Source: Leptotrichia buccalis C-1013-b
GTDB lineage: Bacteria > Fusobacteriota > Fusobacteriia > Fusobacteriales > Leptotrichiaceae
Length of the DNA stretch: 64,000 bases
Direction: 5' to 3'
Assembly: GCF_000023905.1 (NCBI RefSeq)
Contig: NC_013192.1
Span: 2,356,001 to 2,420,000, forward strand
Shown here: positions 30,788 through 39,884 of the stretch, in pieces
Layout: every line of letters starts with the position of its first letter
How positions within the stretch are numbered: the stretch's first letter is position 1
Program-made: the position numbers and the translations under genes
The notes under the pieces: model-generated
Told to the model about the DNA's origin: nothing
The model's input: only the letters and a program-made list of their open reading frames with translations
Database searches by the model: none

Positions 30788-31622
30788 TTATTTTTGAGTT
30801 ATTCTCTGAATATGTATCGCTAAATATGTTTTCTCTTCTTCTGATAATTTTCTTTTATATGTTTTTAAAAAATAATTCTCAATTTTCTCAGCACATTGAT
30901 AAGCCTTGGTATATTTTTTTCTTACTTCCTGATAAATAAAGTCATTATCATCATTTATCTGGGTATTTTTCATAATTCTTTGAAAGAAAAATTTTAAATG
31001 TGTCATAAATCTTTCATAACTAAGACTGCTTTCATCCAGTTCAATTCCAAATGTATATTTTATAATGTTCAGAATATCCTGTGTCATTTTTACAAGCTGC
31101 ATTGTTTCACCAATTTCATTTTTACTATTAATTCTGGCGTTCACGAGATGCAGTGCAATATTCGCTGCCTCATCTTCAGAAAATTTTATTCCCAGCTCAT
31201 CATTTATAAATTCCAGAGCTTTTAATCCGATTCCATATTCTTTTGGATAAAATTTCTTTATTTCCCACTGAAGAGCATTCACATAACTTATATTTTCCCT
31301 GTATCTTTGAATCGCAAAATTTAAGTGATCTGTCAATGTTACATAAATAAAGTCATTAAATTGTACATTCAATATATTTTTTGCATATTCAATAATATCA
31401 TAGGAAATTGAAACATAGTCTACAGGTATGTCTTCCAAAAGAATCTTAAATTTTTCAGATGTTTCATTATGCTTTAAAATAAACGTTTTTTCAATTTTAT
31501 CTCTATCTATCAAATCTCCAGCTTTTTTCCAAATGCTATGCCCTTGCCTGTTATGATAATTTCTTCCGTCTGGTTATTTTCTGAAATGATAGCATTATTA
31601 TTCAAAATTTTTTTATCTTCAT
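30788..31622 (-). pseudogene. BglG/LicT-family antiterminator with interrupted frame
   Basis: The protein binds RAT RNA through an N-terminal CAT domain and is controlled by two PRD domains phosphorylated by the PTS. PRD1 and PRD2 are intact, with the expected His residues (TLTDHLNFA, IALHLVNA, FMTHLKFF, AIHIQRI). The CAT domain is split. The canonical start (ATG 31622, GGGAG eight bases upstream) stops after six codons because an A-run (31608-31614) is one short. The frame that does encode LNNNAIISENNQTEEIII and GKGIAFGKK then stops at 31510 after a second A-run (31523-31528). A -1 shift at each run gives a normal protein. An in-frame ATG at 31650 avoids the first break but has no good ribosome binding site. 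Options: pseudogene, phase-variable gene, programmed frameshift at A AAA AAG, or sequencing error. Confidence 0.85.
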
Positions 31623-31659
31623 TTTTCAGACTCCCATTAACATTCATCATTTTAGATAG

Positions 31660-31713
31660 AAAAAACCTTGATTATTAAACACGAAAAAGATCATATTTAT
31701 TAACCAAGGTTTT
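31660..31713 (-). terminator. Switchable terminator 1 in front of the antiterminator gene
   Basis: Minus-strand arms AACCTTGGTTAATAAA and TTTAATAATCAAGGTT form a long stem followed by TTTTTCT. The first arm overlaps the AAAACC end of RAT1, so RAT1 and the terminator are mutually exclusive. Confidence 0.9.
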
Positions 31714-31735
31714 GCCTGCCTTACAGTAACAATCC
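31708..31735 (-). promoter_or_regulatory. RAT1, ribonucleic antiterminator site
   Basis: Read on the minus strand: GGATTGTTACTG, TAAG, GCAGGCAAAACC. It is a near-perfect copy of the RAT consensus bound by LicT/SacY/BglG, six bases after the predicted transcription start. Confidence 0.93.
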
Positions 31736-31747
31736 ACTTATGAAGTA

Positions 31748-31776
31748 AGTTTAGCACTTTTTTTCACATTTATCAA
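31748..31776 (-). promoter_or_regulatory. Promoter of the beta-glucoside operon
   Basis: Minus strand TTGATA (31776-31771), 17 bases, TAAACT (31753-31748). The transcript would begin near 31741, just before RAT1. I see no catabolite-response-like palindrome close by. Confidence 0.7.
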
Positions 31777-32010
31777 TAGCAAACGAAAAAAATTTTATTT
31801 ACTTATACTAAACCTCATTTAAATAAAATAATCTGATACTAAATCCCATTATAAAATAGAAACTATATTAAGGACAAAAAGTTTTAATTTCTTATTAAAT
31901 AGTATGGAATTCAAATTTTATTAAACATTCGCTATTTAAACGGGGAATAGTATTAGTTAAATGATTATGAATTAATTATCAAACAACTCTATTATAAAAA
32001 TTTATTTCTA
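31777..32010. other. Intergenic region with a possible dispersed repeat
   Basis: No gene is visible. ATACTAAACCTCATTTAAAT near 31805-31824 and GGGGAATAGTATTA near 31940-31953 resemble ATATCAAACTCCATTTGAAA (15781-15800) and GGGGAATAGCATC (15885-15897) in another gap, suggesting degenerate copies of one intergenic element. Confidence 0.3.
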
Positions 32011-32044
32011 ATAAATAAAAAATAGTCCAAATTTGAACTATTTT
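32011..32044 (-). terminator. Terminator after priA
   Basis: AAAATAGTTC/GGACTATTTT stem on the minus strand with a six-base loop, running into TTTATTTATT. Confidence 0.7.
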
Positions 32045-32077
32045 ACTTTTTTTTACCTTTTATAAAATTATACAAAC

Positions 32078-34360
32078 TCACATCATATTTACAGGATCTA
32101 CATCAATTGTTATCCTAACTTTCTTTTCTCTTTCCCGAAATTTACCTACACATTTTTTTATAATTTTTTTAATTTTTAAGATATTTTCTCTTTCAAATTT
32201 AAAAAATATTTGGTACCTGTATCTGCCGTTTATTTTGTAAATTGGGGATTTGAAAGCATCTGAAATAAAATCATTTGAAGTCAAGTTCATAGTTGCATTT
32301 ACATTTCTTGTAATTTCTTCACGCAAAATTTTGGCTTTTTCCATTACCAAATTTTCCTCCGTTGCTGAAATTACCAAAATTATAATTCGTCCAAAAGGAG
32401 GATAATTTAACATTTTTCGCATAATCATCTCATTTTTGTAATATCCTTCATAATCACTTTCGATTGTTTTTTTTATTACATCATTTTCGCCATTAAAAGT
32501 CTGAATAATCACTTCCCCATCCTTTTCTCCACGTCCTGCACGCCCTGAAGCCTGTGTCAGCAACTGAAAAGTCTTTTCTGAGGCCCGAAAGTCTGGAAAA
32601 TTTAAGATTATATCAGCATTAATTACTCCAACTAATGTTACGTTTGAAAAATGCAGTCCCTTTGCGATAATCTGTGTTCCAAGCATTATGTCGTATTTAT
32701 GATTTTTAAAGTCATTGTAGGCTTTTTCATAATTTTGCTTTGTCTTTATGCTTTCAGAGTCCACTCTCACAATTTTCGCTGATGGAAATGCTATTGCCAG
32801 TTCCTCTTCAATTTTTTCCGTTCCAGCCCCAATTTGCCTCATTTTATGTCCGCCACATTCATCACACGTGTTGTCAAAACGTTTTTCATAGCCGCAGTAA
32901 TGGCATTTGAGGCGATTGTCATATTTGTAGTAGTTTAAGGAAATGCTGCAATTAGGACAAGTTGGAATATTTCCACAATCCTTGCATTTCAGCAAATTTG
33001 AAAATGCTTTTCTGTTCAAAATCAAGATAACCTGCTCATTTTTTTGCAATGTCTGCGAAATCTTATCCAGCAATTCTTCCGAAAAATTTTCTGTTGTTTC
33101 ATTCAAATCCACAATTTCAAATTTTGGCAACTTCGCATTTTTGTACCGTTTCGTAAGCTCAATTAATTCAATATCGCCCTGCTGTGCCTGATAATAAGTT
33201 TCAAAAGATGGAGTTGCTGAACCTAAAATCACTTTTATCTTTTCACTTTTTACAATTTCAGCTTCTTCCAAATTATCATTTTTCTCTAATTCACTATTTT
33301 TTTCAAGTTTCTCATCTTTTTTCAAATTTTCATTTTGTAAAAATGCTCTTTTTATCGCCACATTTTTTACGTGATAACGTGGGTTATTCTCCTGCTTATA
33401 CGTATTTTCATGCTCCTCATCCACAATAATATATTTCAAATTCTGAACAGGTGCAAAAACCGCCGATCTTGCTCCAATCACAATTTTCTTTTCGCCATTT
33501 CGTATGAAAGTCCATTCTTCCCGCTTTTCCTTGTCTGTAAGTTTGCTGTGAAGAATAGCCACTTCATTGTGAAATTCCTCCTCAAGCCTTTGTATCATCT
33601 GAACTGTAAGCGAAATTTCAGGCACTAGGAAAATACTGCCAAACCCTTGTTTCAAGGCTTCCTTTATTAAATTAATATAAATTTCCGTTTTCCCTGAGCC
33701 AGTTATCCCTTTTAACAGAAAAATCTGATTTTCACTATTTTTTATCGTATCCACAGCCTTTTGCTGCTCATCATTCAAAATAATTTCCTTTTCTACAATT
33801 TCACTTTTTCCCTTTTCTCTTTTTGAAATTTTAGAATTTAAAATAACTTTCTTTTCAATGGAAATAACCTTTTCATTTACAGCTCTTTCCACAATTTCGC
33901 TGGAAAAATTCTTTTTCAAAGTTACAACCGTAACTTCCTGACGTTTTTTCATATATTCATTAAATTTTTTTATTTCCTCAATTTTTTCCACTTCCAAAGT
34001 TTCATTATTTTCAGAAAATTCCCTTTGGAAAATGGCTTTTTTGGAATAATTTAACTTCAACGCTCCTGGATAAACTGCCTTTATCACGCTATAATAATCA
34101 CTTATGTAATAATTTTTTATCCACCTTATAAGCTGCATAATATCGGATGGAATGGACAAAACTGGGGCAGCATCCTTAATTTTTTTCACTTTTGAAATAT
34201 CAAACTGAATCTGATTTTCATTAACGATTGCTATAATAATCCCCATTTTATCCTTATTTATAAAATTGACAATGCACCATTGCCCAATTTCATACTTCTC
34301 TTCCGATTTATATGTGTATGTTCCCTGATTATTTTCCACATAAATTTCATAATAATACAT
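32078..34360 (-). CDS. priA: Primosomal replication restart helicase PriA
   Basis: The 760-residue superfamily 2 helicase reloads the replisome at stalled forks. It has an N-terminal 3-prime-DNA-binding domain, a winged helix, Walker A KGITGSGKTEIY, Walker B VDEEHENTYKQ, and the zinc domain with eight Cys (CKDCGNIPTCPNC ... CHYCGY ... CDECGG), followed by motifs V/VI (MLGTQIIAKGLHFSNVTLV, LLTQASGRAGRG). Between the helicase lobes it carries a Lys/Glu/Asn-rich insert of about 25-30 residues (NENLKKDEKLEKNSELEK). ATG 34360 follows GGGGG; a TTG at 34372 is also in frame. It is the last gene of the gat-pbp-priA run. Confidence 0.95.
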   Translation of the reverse strand: MYYYEIYVENNQGTYTYKSEEKYEIGQWCIVNFINKDKMGIIIAIVNENQIQFDISKVKKIKDAAPVLSIPSDIMQLIRWIKNYYISDYYSVIKAVYPGALKLNYSKKAIFQREFSENNETLEVEKIEEIKKFNEYMKKRQEVTVVTLKKNFSSEIVERAVNEKVISIEKKVILNSKISKREKGKSEIVEKEIILNDEQQKAVDTIKNSENQIFLLKGITGSGKTEIYINLIKEALKQGFGSIFLVPEISLTVQMIQRLEEEFHNEVAILHSKLTDKEKREEWTFIRNGEKKIVIGARSAVFAPVQNLKYIIVDEEHENTYKQENNPRYHVKNVAIKRAFLQNENLKKDEKLEKNSELEKNDNLEEAEIVKSEKIKVILGSATPSFETYYQAQQGDIELIELTKRYKNAKLPKFEIVDLNETTENFSEELLDKISQTLQKNEQVILILNRKAFSNLLKCKDCGNIPTCPNCSISLNYYKYDNRLKCHYCGYEKRFDNTCDECGGHKMRQIGAGTEKIEEELAIAFPSAKIVRVDSESIKTKQNYEKAYNDFKNHKYDIMLGTQIIAKGLHFSNVTLVGVINADIILNFPDFRASEKTFQLLTQASGRAGRGEKDGEVIIQTFNGENDVIKKTIESDYEGYYKNEMIMRKMLNYPPFGRIIILVISATEENLVMEKAKILREEITRNVNATMNLTSNDFISDAFKSPIYKINGRYRYQIFFKFERENILKIKKIIKKCVGKFREREKKVRITIDVDPVNMM

Positions 34361-34407
34361 TTTTACCCCCAAAAAATCCCCTTATTTTGATTTAAAATTA
34401 TCTTTAT

Positions 34408-36510
34408 TTATTCTAGCACTATCTGAATTTTAGATTGTTTATCCAATTTTATCCCTTTTTCCGGGAACTGCCCTATTACTTTTCCGCTTCCTTTAACTTC
34501 ATATTGAGAAAATTTTCCTTGTGGATAAATAGATAAAAATTCTCTCAAGCTAATTCCAGTTAAGTCAGGCATAATATTCTTATCAAAATCCTGTTTTATT
34601 TTTGTTAAGTCTTTTTTCTTTTCTTCCTTAACAACGTCTGATTTTTTATCATCAGTATTTTTCTTAATTCTTCCGTTTGTTTCAATTTTTCTATAATCAA
34701 TTAATTTTTCCAGAACATGTCTTACCGATGGCAATGCAACATCTGCACCATAATAATTTCCTTTCGGTTCATTAACCGTTATTAGCATAGCGTATTTAGG
34801 CTTGTCTGCAGGAAAGAATGCAAAAAACGAACTGAAATATTTACCTTTTGTATATCCACCAACCGCTGATTTTTGAGCTGTTCCAGTTTTTCCTGCTACT
34901 CTATAGCCAGAAATATATGCATTTTTACCAGTTCCATAATTTACAACAGCTTCCATATATCTTCTGACTAATCTTGAAATTTCATCACTAAATATCTTTT
35001 TTATTATAATAGGTTTATTTTGTTCCACAATTTTCCCATTACTGTCTTCTATTCTGTCCACTAAATACGGTTTCATCAATTTACCGTTATTCACAACCGT
35101 ATTTAAGGCCACAAGCATTTGAATTTGCGTCATTGAAATACCTTGCCCAAAAGAGATGGTAGCTTTTCTTACTTCAGTTAAATCTCTTAATTTCGGTAAT
35201 TCCTTTGTTGATTCAAAATAAGTGTCAATTCCAGATTTTGCTCCCAATCCAATATCAGTCAAATATTTGTGAAAAGTATTTTTATCAATCATTTGTGAAA
35301 TTTTTACCATCGCCACATTTCCCGAATATGCGACTATATCTGTTAAGTTTAAGTTTCCAATTGTTAAACTGCTATGATCACGTATCGTTCTATCTTGTAC
35401 ACGAATAGAACCTGATGAAGAAATCCTTGAATTTTCGTTAATTACTTTTGTTTGTAATCCCATTGAAACTGTTATAGGTTTAAATATTGATCCTGGCTCA
35501 AAATAATCTGTAATTGCTCTATTTTTTATATTTGCTTTATCTTCTGATTTTGGATAAGATGACATTGCCAGTATTTTTCCAGTTTCGACTTCCATCAGAA
35601 TTCCCATTGCTGAATCAGCAGAATATTTTTCAAAAGTTTGCTTCAACTCTTCATCAAGTGTATACTGCATAATACTATCAAGTGTAAGTACAAGATTATT
35701 TCCATCTTTTCCAGAGGATGAATTCTCTTTATTTTTTATATTTATAATACTCAAAAAGGCTTCTGGAATTCTAAGTCCTTTTATAATTCCTGATTCTCCA
35801 GCCAACTGTTTATTATAAAATTTTTCAATTCCATAAACTCCTTGATTTTCGTTATTGACAAATCCGAGCGTTTCTTGAAATGCATCATTTTGTACGTAAT
35901 TTCTTGTAAATGATGTTTCAAAGGCTACACCTTTATATTTTCTCTTGTACTTTTTGCCTTTTATCTTTGCATCTTTTCTATCATTGTCAATTTGTTCTTC
36001 AATTGCTATTTTAGTGCTATAAGAGATTTTATGCTTTATTTTTAAATATTGCTTTTTTGCTTTTTTGCTTTTTAAATACTCATTTTTATAATTTTCCACT
36101 TCTAATGGCTCAATATATCTTTTTAACATATTTAGAACAGAATCAATGTTATCTTCCTCAATTAAAGTAGGATCCAGTGTAACAATAAAATCTTCATTGT
36201 CATATGCTAAAACTTGCCCATCAGTTGTTGAAATTTTACCTCTTTTAGCTTTTATATAGTTTTTTGAAGAATATTTTTCTTCTCCAGCAGCTCTCCATTT
36301 GTTTCCTTGTATTATTTGAATTTTATAAAGATTCGCTGTTATTACTATAAATCCTATAATTGTAAAAAAAACTATTATAGTAAATCTACCTTCAAATGTA
36401 TTCAAAAAATCATATATTTTATTCAGCCGATTGATATTTTTCTTTCTATTTTTTACTATATTTGACTTTGCTCTGTCAACAATACTGTTTTTTTTATTAC
36501 CCTTTTTCAT
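34408..36510 (-). CDS. Class B penicillin-binding protein with PASTA domain (FtsI/PBP2x-like)
   Basis: This 700-residue peptidoglycan transpeptidase has a basic cytoplasmic N-terminus (about 1-45), one membrane helix (FTIIVFFTIIGFIVITANLY), a dimerisation domain (AKRGKISTTDGQVLAYD), a transpeptidase with active Ser in EPGSIFKPITVSMGL, SGN in AYSGNVAM, and KTGTAQKS. After a Lys-rich linker comes one PASTA domain (MPDLTGISLREFLSIYP). This layout is that of septal PBPs such as PBP2x/SpoVD. AGGAGAG directly before ATG 36510 sets the start; a start at 36543 would overlap gatB. It lies between gatB and priA. Confidence 0.92.
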   Translation of the reverse strand: MKKGNKKNSIVDRAKSNIVKNRKKNINRLNKIYDFLNTFEGRFTIIVFFTIIGFIVITANLYKIQIIQGNKWRAAGEEKYSSKNYIKAKRGKISTTDGQVLAYDNEDFIVTLDPTLIEEDNIDSVLNMLKRYIEPLEVENYKNEYLKSKKAKKQYLKIKHKISYSTKIAIEEQIDNDRKDAKIKGKKYKRKYKGVAFETSFTRNYVQNDAFQETLGFVNNENQGVYGIEKFYNKQLAGESGIIKGLRIPEAFLSIINIKNKENSSSGKDGNNLVLTLDSIMQYTLDEELKQTFEKYSADSAMGILMEVETGKILAMSSYPKSEDKANIKNRAITDYFEPGSIFKPITVSMGLQTKVINENSRISSSGSIRVQDRTIRDHSSLTIGNLNLTDIVAYSGNVAMVKISQMIDKNTFHKYLTDIGLGAKSGIDTYFESTKELPKLRDLTEVRKATISFGQGISMTQIQMLVALNTVVNNGKLMKPYLVDRIEDSNGKIVEQNKPIIIKKIFSDEISRLVRRYMEAVVNYGTGKNAYISGYRVAGKTGTAQKSAVGGYTKGKYFSSFFAFFPADKPKYAMLITVNEPKGNYYGADVALPSVRHVLEKLIDYRKIETNGRIKKNTDDKKSDVVKEEKKKDLTKIKQDFDKNIMPDLTGISLREFLSIYPQGKFSQYEVKGSGKVIGQFPEKGIKLDKQSKIQIVLE

Positions 36511-36532
36511 TTCTCTCCTAATTCCACCAATA

Positions 36533-37969
36533 TTAACCTTCAAGTCTTGCTAAAATCATTTCATTAATCATTTTCGGATTAGCCTTGCCTTTAGACAATC
36601 TCATTGACTGTCCCACAAGATATTTTAATGCGTTGCTCTTTCCAGCCTTGTAATCTTCCACAGATTGAGGATTTTCAGCCAGTACCTGCTCTACAATCTT
36701 TTCAATTTCGCTGTTGTCTGTAATTTGCACAAGCCCTTTTTCCTTTACGATAATTTCAGGATCTTTATTTTCTGAAAGCAAGATTTCAAACACATCTTTT
36801 GCAATTTTTGAACTAATCGTATTAGCTTTTATCAATTTAATTAATTTTCCAATATTTTGAGGCTCAACAGAAAATTCCTCAATAGAAATATTTTTTTCTT
36901 TTAGCACACGTAAAATTTCTGTCAATACCCAATTCGCTGCAAGTCTTGCATCATCCGAAACTTTTACAACTTCCTCATAATATTCAGCCAGTTCCTGCTC
37001 TGAAGAAAGGGTAGCTGCTTCCATTTCATTCAATTTATACTCATTAATAAATCTTTTAGCCTTCTCATCTGCAAATTCAGGCATTTCATCTTTTACATTT
37101 GAAAGTCTTGATTCAGTAATGATAATCGCTGGCAAGTCAGGCTCTGGAAAATATCTGTAATCCATTGCTTCCTCTTTACTTCTCATTGGCTTTGTAACCG
37201 CATTTTCCTCATCCCAAAGCCTTGTTTCCTGAACTACACGTCCACCATTTTCAAGCACTTCAATTTGTCTGTTTGTTTCATACTCAATCGCCTTTACAAC
37301 CGCCTTAAACGAGTTCAAGTTCTTAGTTTCCGTTCTAGTCCCAAGTTTTGTTTCACCCTTTTTTCTAACAGAAACATTAGCATCGCATCTAAGCGATCCA
37401 AGTTCCATACTTACATCACTAACTTTTGTATATTTTAATCTATCCTTCAATGTATTCAAATAAGCATACGCTTCCTCAGCATTTTTTATCTCAGGCTTTG
37501 AAATAATCTCAATTAACGGTACAGAGGCCCTGTTATAATTTAGCAAAGTTTCAGAAGCAGTATGAATACTTTTCGCTGTATCTTCCTCAATCTGTATTCT
37601 TTCAATTCCAACACTTGCCTCTTTTCCACTATTTGTCGTAATTTTCAAAACTCCATTTTCAGCATAAGGTTTAAAAAACTGTGTAATTTGATAATTTTTT
37701 GGCGAATCAGGATAAAAATAATTTTTTCTGTCAAAATAACTCTCCCTGTTTATCTCACACCCAAGTGCAAGTGCTGCCTTTATCGCATAATCCAGTACTT
37801 TTTCATTCAATTTTGGTAAAGCCCCAGGCTGTCCTGTACAAATAGGACATACCGCAGTATTAGGCTCTTTATTATCATAATCCGCATCACAAGAACACCA
37901 TACTTTTGTATTTGTTTTCAATTGACAATGCACTTCCAGTCCGATGACTGTTTCATATTCCATACTCAT
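36533..37969 (-). CDS. gatB: Asp-tRNA(Asn)/Glu-tRNA(Gln) amidotransferase subunit B
   Basis: The 478-residue subunit B of GatCAB binds the mischarged tRNA and activates its carboxylate with ATP. Visible marks: YETVIGLEVHCQL, the zinc site (CSCDADY ... CPICTGQPGALP), YFYPDSPKNYQITQF, IQIEEDTAKSIH, RSKEEAMDYRYFPEPDLP, and the C-terminal YqeY-like tail (YLVGQSMRLSKGKANP). Its presence implies that the organism makes Gln-tRNA and/or Asn-tRNA indirectly. The gene follows gatA on the minus strand. Confidence 0.97.
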   Translation of the reverse strand: MSMEYETVIGLEVHCQLKTNTKVWCSCDADYDNKEPNTAVCPICTGQPGALPKLNEKVLDYAIKAALALGCEINRESYFDRKNYFYPDSPKNYQITQFFKPYAENGVLKITTNSGKEASVGIERIQIEEDTAKSIHTASETLLNYNRASVPLIEIISKPEIKNAEEAYAYLNTLKDRLKYTKVSDVSMELGSLRCDANVSVRKKGETKLGTRTETKNLNSFKAVVKAIEYETNRQIEVLENGGRVVQETRLWDEENAVTKPMRSKEEAMDYRYFPEPDLPAIIITESRLSNVKDEMPEFADEKAKRFINEYKLNEMEAATLSSEQELAEYYEEVVKVSDDARLAANWVLTEILRVLKEKNISIEEFSVEPQNIGKLIKLIKANTISSKIAKDVFEILLSENKDPEIIVKEKGLVQITDNSEIEKIVEQVLAENPQSVEDYKAGKSNALKYLVGQSMRLSKGKANPKMINEMILARLEG

Positions 37970-38031
37970 TTTTTATTTATTCCCTTTCTTTCATAAAATT
38001 TATTTTATCAAAATTCCTTTTCAAAACTTTT

Positions 38032-39495
38032 TTACAATTCAGGATATTTTATCTCCCCACGTTCCTTCTCAAACCTATTCGCCACATTAAACAACAAATC
38101 TTCCCTAAAGTAATTTCCAATCAGCTGTATTCCCACAGGAAGTCCATTTACAAATCCTGCTGGAACTGAAATTGCAGGCAATCCAGCCATATTTATTGAT
38201 ACAGTAAAAATATCTCCCAAATACATTTGAACTGGATCAGTAACTTTTTCACCTTTTTTAAACGCTGTTGTTGGAGAAACTGGTGTCAAAATTAAATCAA
38301 CTTCTGAAAGAACTCGCAAAAAATCATCTCTTATTAATCTTCTAACTTGCGAAGCCTTTTTGTAATAAGCATCATAAAATCCAGAACTTAACACATAATT
38401 TCCAATCATAATTCTACGCTTCACTTCATCTCCAAAACCTTCTGTTCGTGATTTTACATACATTTCCTCAATGTTTTCATCACTTTTTCTAACTCCATAT
38501 CTCACTCCGTCATATCTTGACAAGTTTGAAGCCGCTTCAGCCGATGAAATTATATAATAAGTAGAAATTGCGTATTTTGTGTAAGGTAAGGATACTTCTT
38601 TCACTTCTGCTCCAAGTTTTTTCAATGTTTCCACAGTTTTATCCACAACTTCCTTTATTGATTTATCCAGTTCATCTGAAAAATATTCTTTTGGAAGCCC
38701 AATTTTTAATCCTTTTATATCTTTTTCAAGCAAAGATACATAATCAGGCACTTCCACATCCGCAGTTGTCGGATCATTTTCATCATATCCAGAAATTATC
38801 TGCATAATTCTTGCCAAATCTTCTGAACTTTTTGCCAAAGCCCCAATCTGATCCAGCGAAGAACCAAATGCCATAAGCCCATATCTCGAAACTCTTCCAT
38901 AAGTTGGCTTTATTCCCACAGTTCCAGTCAAGCTCGCAGGCTGTCTAATACTTCCCCCTGTATCTGTTCCCAAAGCCACAGGTACTTCACCAGCCGCAAC
39001 CGCAGCAGCCGATCCCCCACTGCTTCCTCCTGGCACTCTTTCCAAATCCCAAGGGTTAGATGCTGACTTTATTGACGAATTTTCATTTGAAGACCCCATC
39101 GCAAATTCATCCATATTAGCCTTTCCAACTAGTACTGCTCCAGCTTCCTTCAACTTTTTCACAACAGTTGCATCATAAACTCCCACATAATTTTTCAAAA
39201 TTTGCGAAGCCGCCGTTGTCAAATCTCCCTTTGAAACAATATTATCCTTCAACGCCACAGGCACTCCAAAAAGTCCTGTATTTTCATATTTTTTTCTTCC
39301 TTCTTCGTTATTTTCTTCATCAATTTTTCGAGCCTGTTCCAATGCCTTCTCCTCAAAAATATTAGAAAAAGCCCCAACCTTATCTTCAACAGATTTTATT
39401 CTATCTAAAAAATTTCTTGTAACTTCTTCTGAAGTAATCTCTTTATTCTTTATCATTTCAGCCAGTTCGCTAGCCGTTTTTTTGTATAAATTCAT
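38032..39495 (-). CDS. gatA: Asp-tRNA(Asn)/Glu-tRNA(Gln) amidotransferase subunit A
   Basis: The 487-residue glutaminase subunit has the amidase signature fold: catalytic Lys in VALKDNI, the Ser-rich GGSSGGSAAAVAAG region, TDTGGSIRQPASLTG with cis-Ser and nucleophile Ser, and YGLMAFGSSLDQIG. It releases ammonia from Gln, which passes to GatB. ATG 39495 follows AGAAAGGTG; the in-frame GTG at 39504 lies in that site. It is 20 bases after gatC. Confidence 0.97.
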   Translation of the reverse strand: MNLYKKTASELAEMIKNKEITSEEVTRNFLDRIKSVEDKVGAFSNIFEEKALEQARKIDEENNEEGRKKYENTGLFGVPVALKDNIVSKGDLTTAASQILKNYVGVYDATVVKKLKEAGAVLVGKANMDEFAMGSSNENSSIKSASNPWDLERVPGGSSGGSAAAVAAGEVPVALGTDTGGSIRQPASLTGTVGIKPTYGRVSRYGLMAFGSSLDQIGALAKSSEDLARIMQIISGYDENDPTTADVEVPDYVSLLEKDIKGLKIGLPKEYFSDELDKSIKEVVDKTVETLKKLGAEVKEVSLPYTKYAISTYYIISSAEAASNLSRYDGVRYGVRKSDENIEEMYVKSRTEGFGDEVKRRIMIGNYVLSSGFYDAYYKKASQVRRLIRDDFLRVLSEVDLILTPVSPTTAFKKGEKVTDPVQMYLGDIFTVSINMAGLPAISVPAGFVNGLPVGIQLIGNYFREDLLFNVANRFEKERGEIKYPEL

Positions 39496-39515
39496 TTTTT
39501 TCACCTTTCTTTTTT

Positions 39516-39815
39516 CTAATTATCCGCATTTTCTCCAACAACTTTTGGAACAATTATAAATTCCTCATCCTTATTAGGCGAATTTTCTAAAATTTCCTTC
39601 TTAATCCCAGCATCCCTAACTTTATCTTCTCTCAACTTATCTTTTAAGTCCAGCACATTAAAAAGCGGCTCCACATCAGTAGTATCAACCCCATTCAACT
39701 CTTCCATATGCTCAAATATTTTATTCAAATCCACCCTAAATTTTTCAATTTCACTTTCTGAAAATTCCAATTTAGAAAGTGCTGCTATTTTTAAAACATC
39801 TTCTTTACTTAACAT
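39516..39815 (-). CDS. gatC: Asp-tRNA(Asn)/Glu-tRNA(Gln) amidotransferase subunit C
   Basis: The 99-residue subunit C stabilises the GatA-GatB complex by wrapping between them. It shows the family pattern VLKIAALSKLEFSESEIEKF, then a long helix and VEPLFNVLDLKDKLREDKV. AGGAGG lies before the ATG. It is the first gene of gatC-gatA-gatB-pbp-priA; a methyltransferase gene ends 69 bases upstream. Confidence 0.95.
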   Translation of the reverse strand: MLSKEDVLKIAALSKLEFSESEIEKFRVDLNKIFEHMEELNGVDTTDVEPLFNVLDLKDKLREDKVRDAGIKKEILENSPNKDEEFIIVPKVVGENADN

Positions 39816-39884
39816 TCGTTTTTTTCCTCCTATTAAAAATATTTTTTCAATAATCTTTTTACTTATCTAAAATTTCTCCACATT

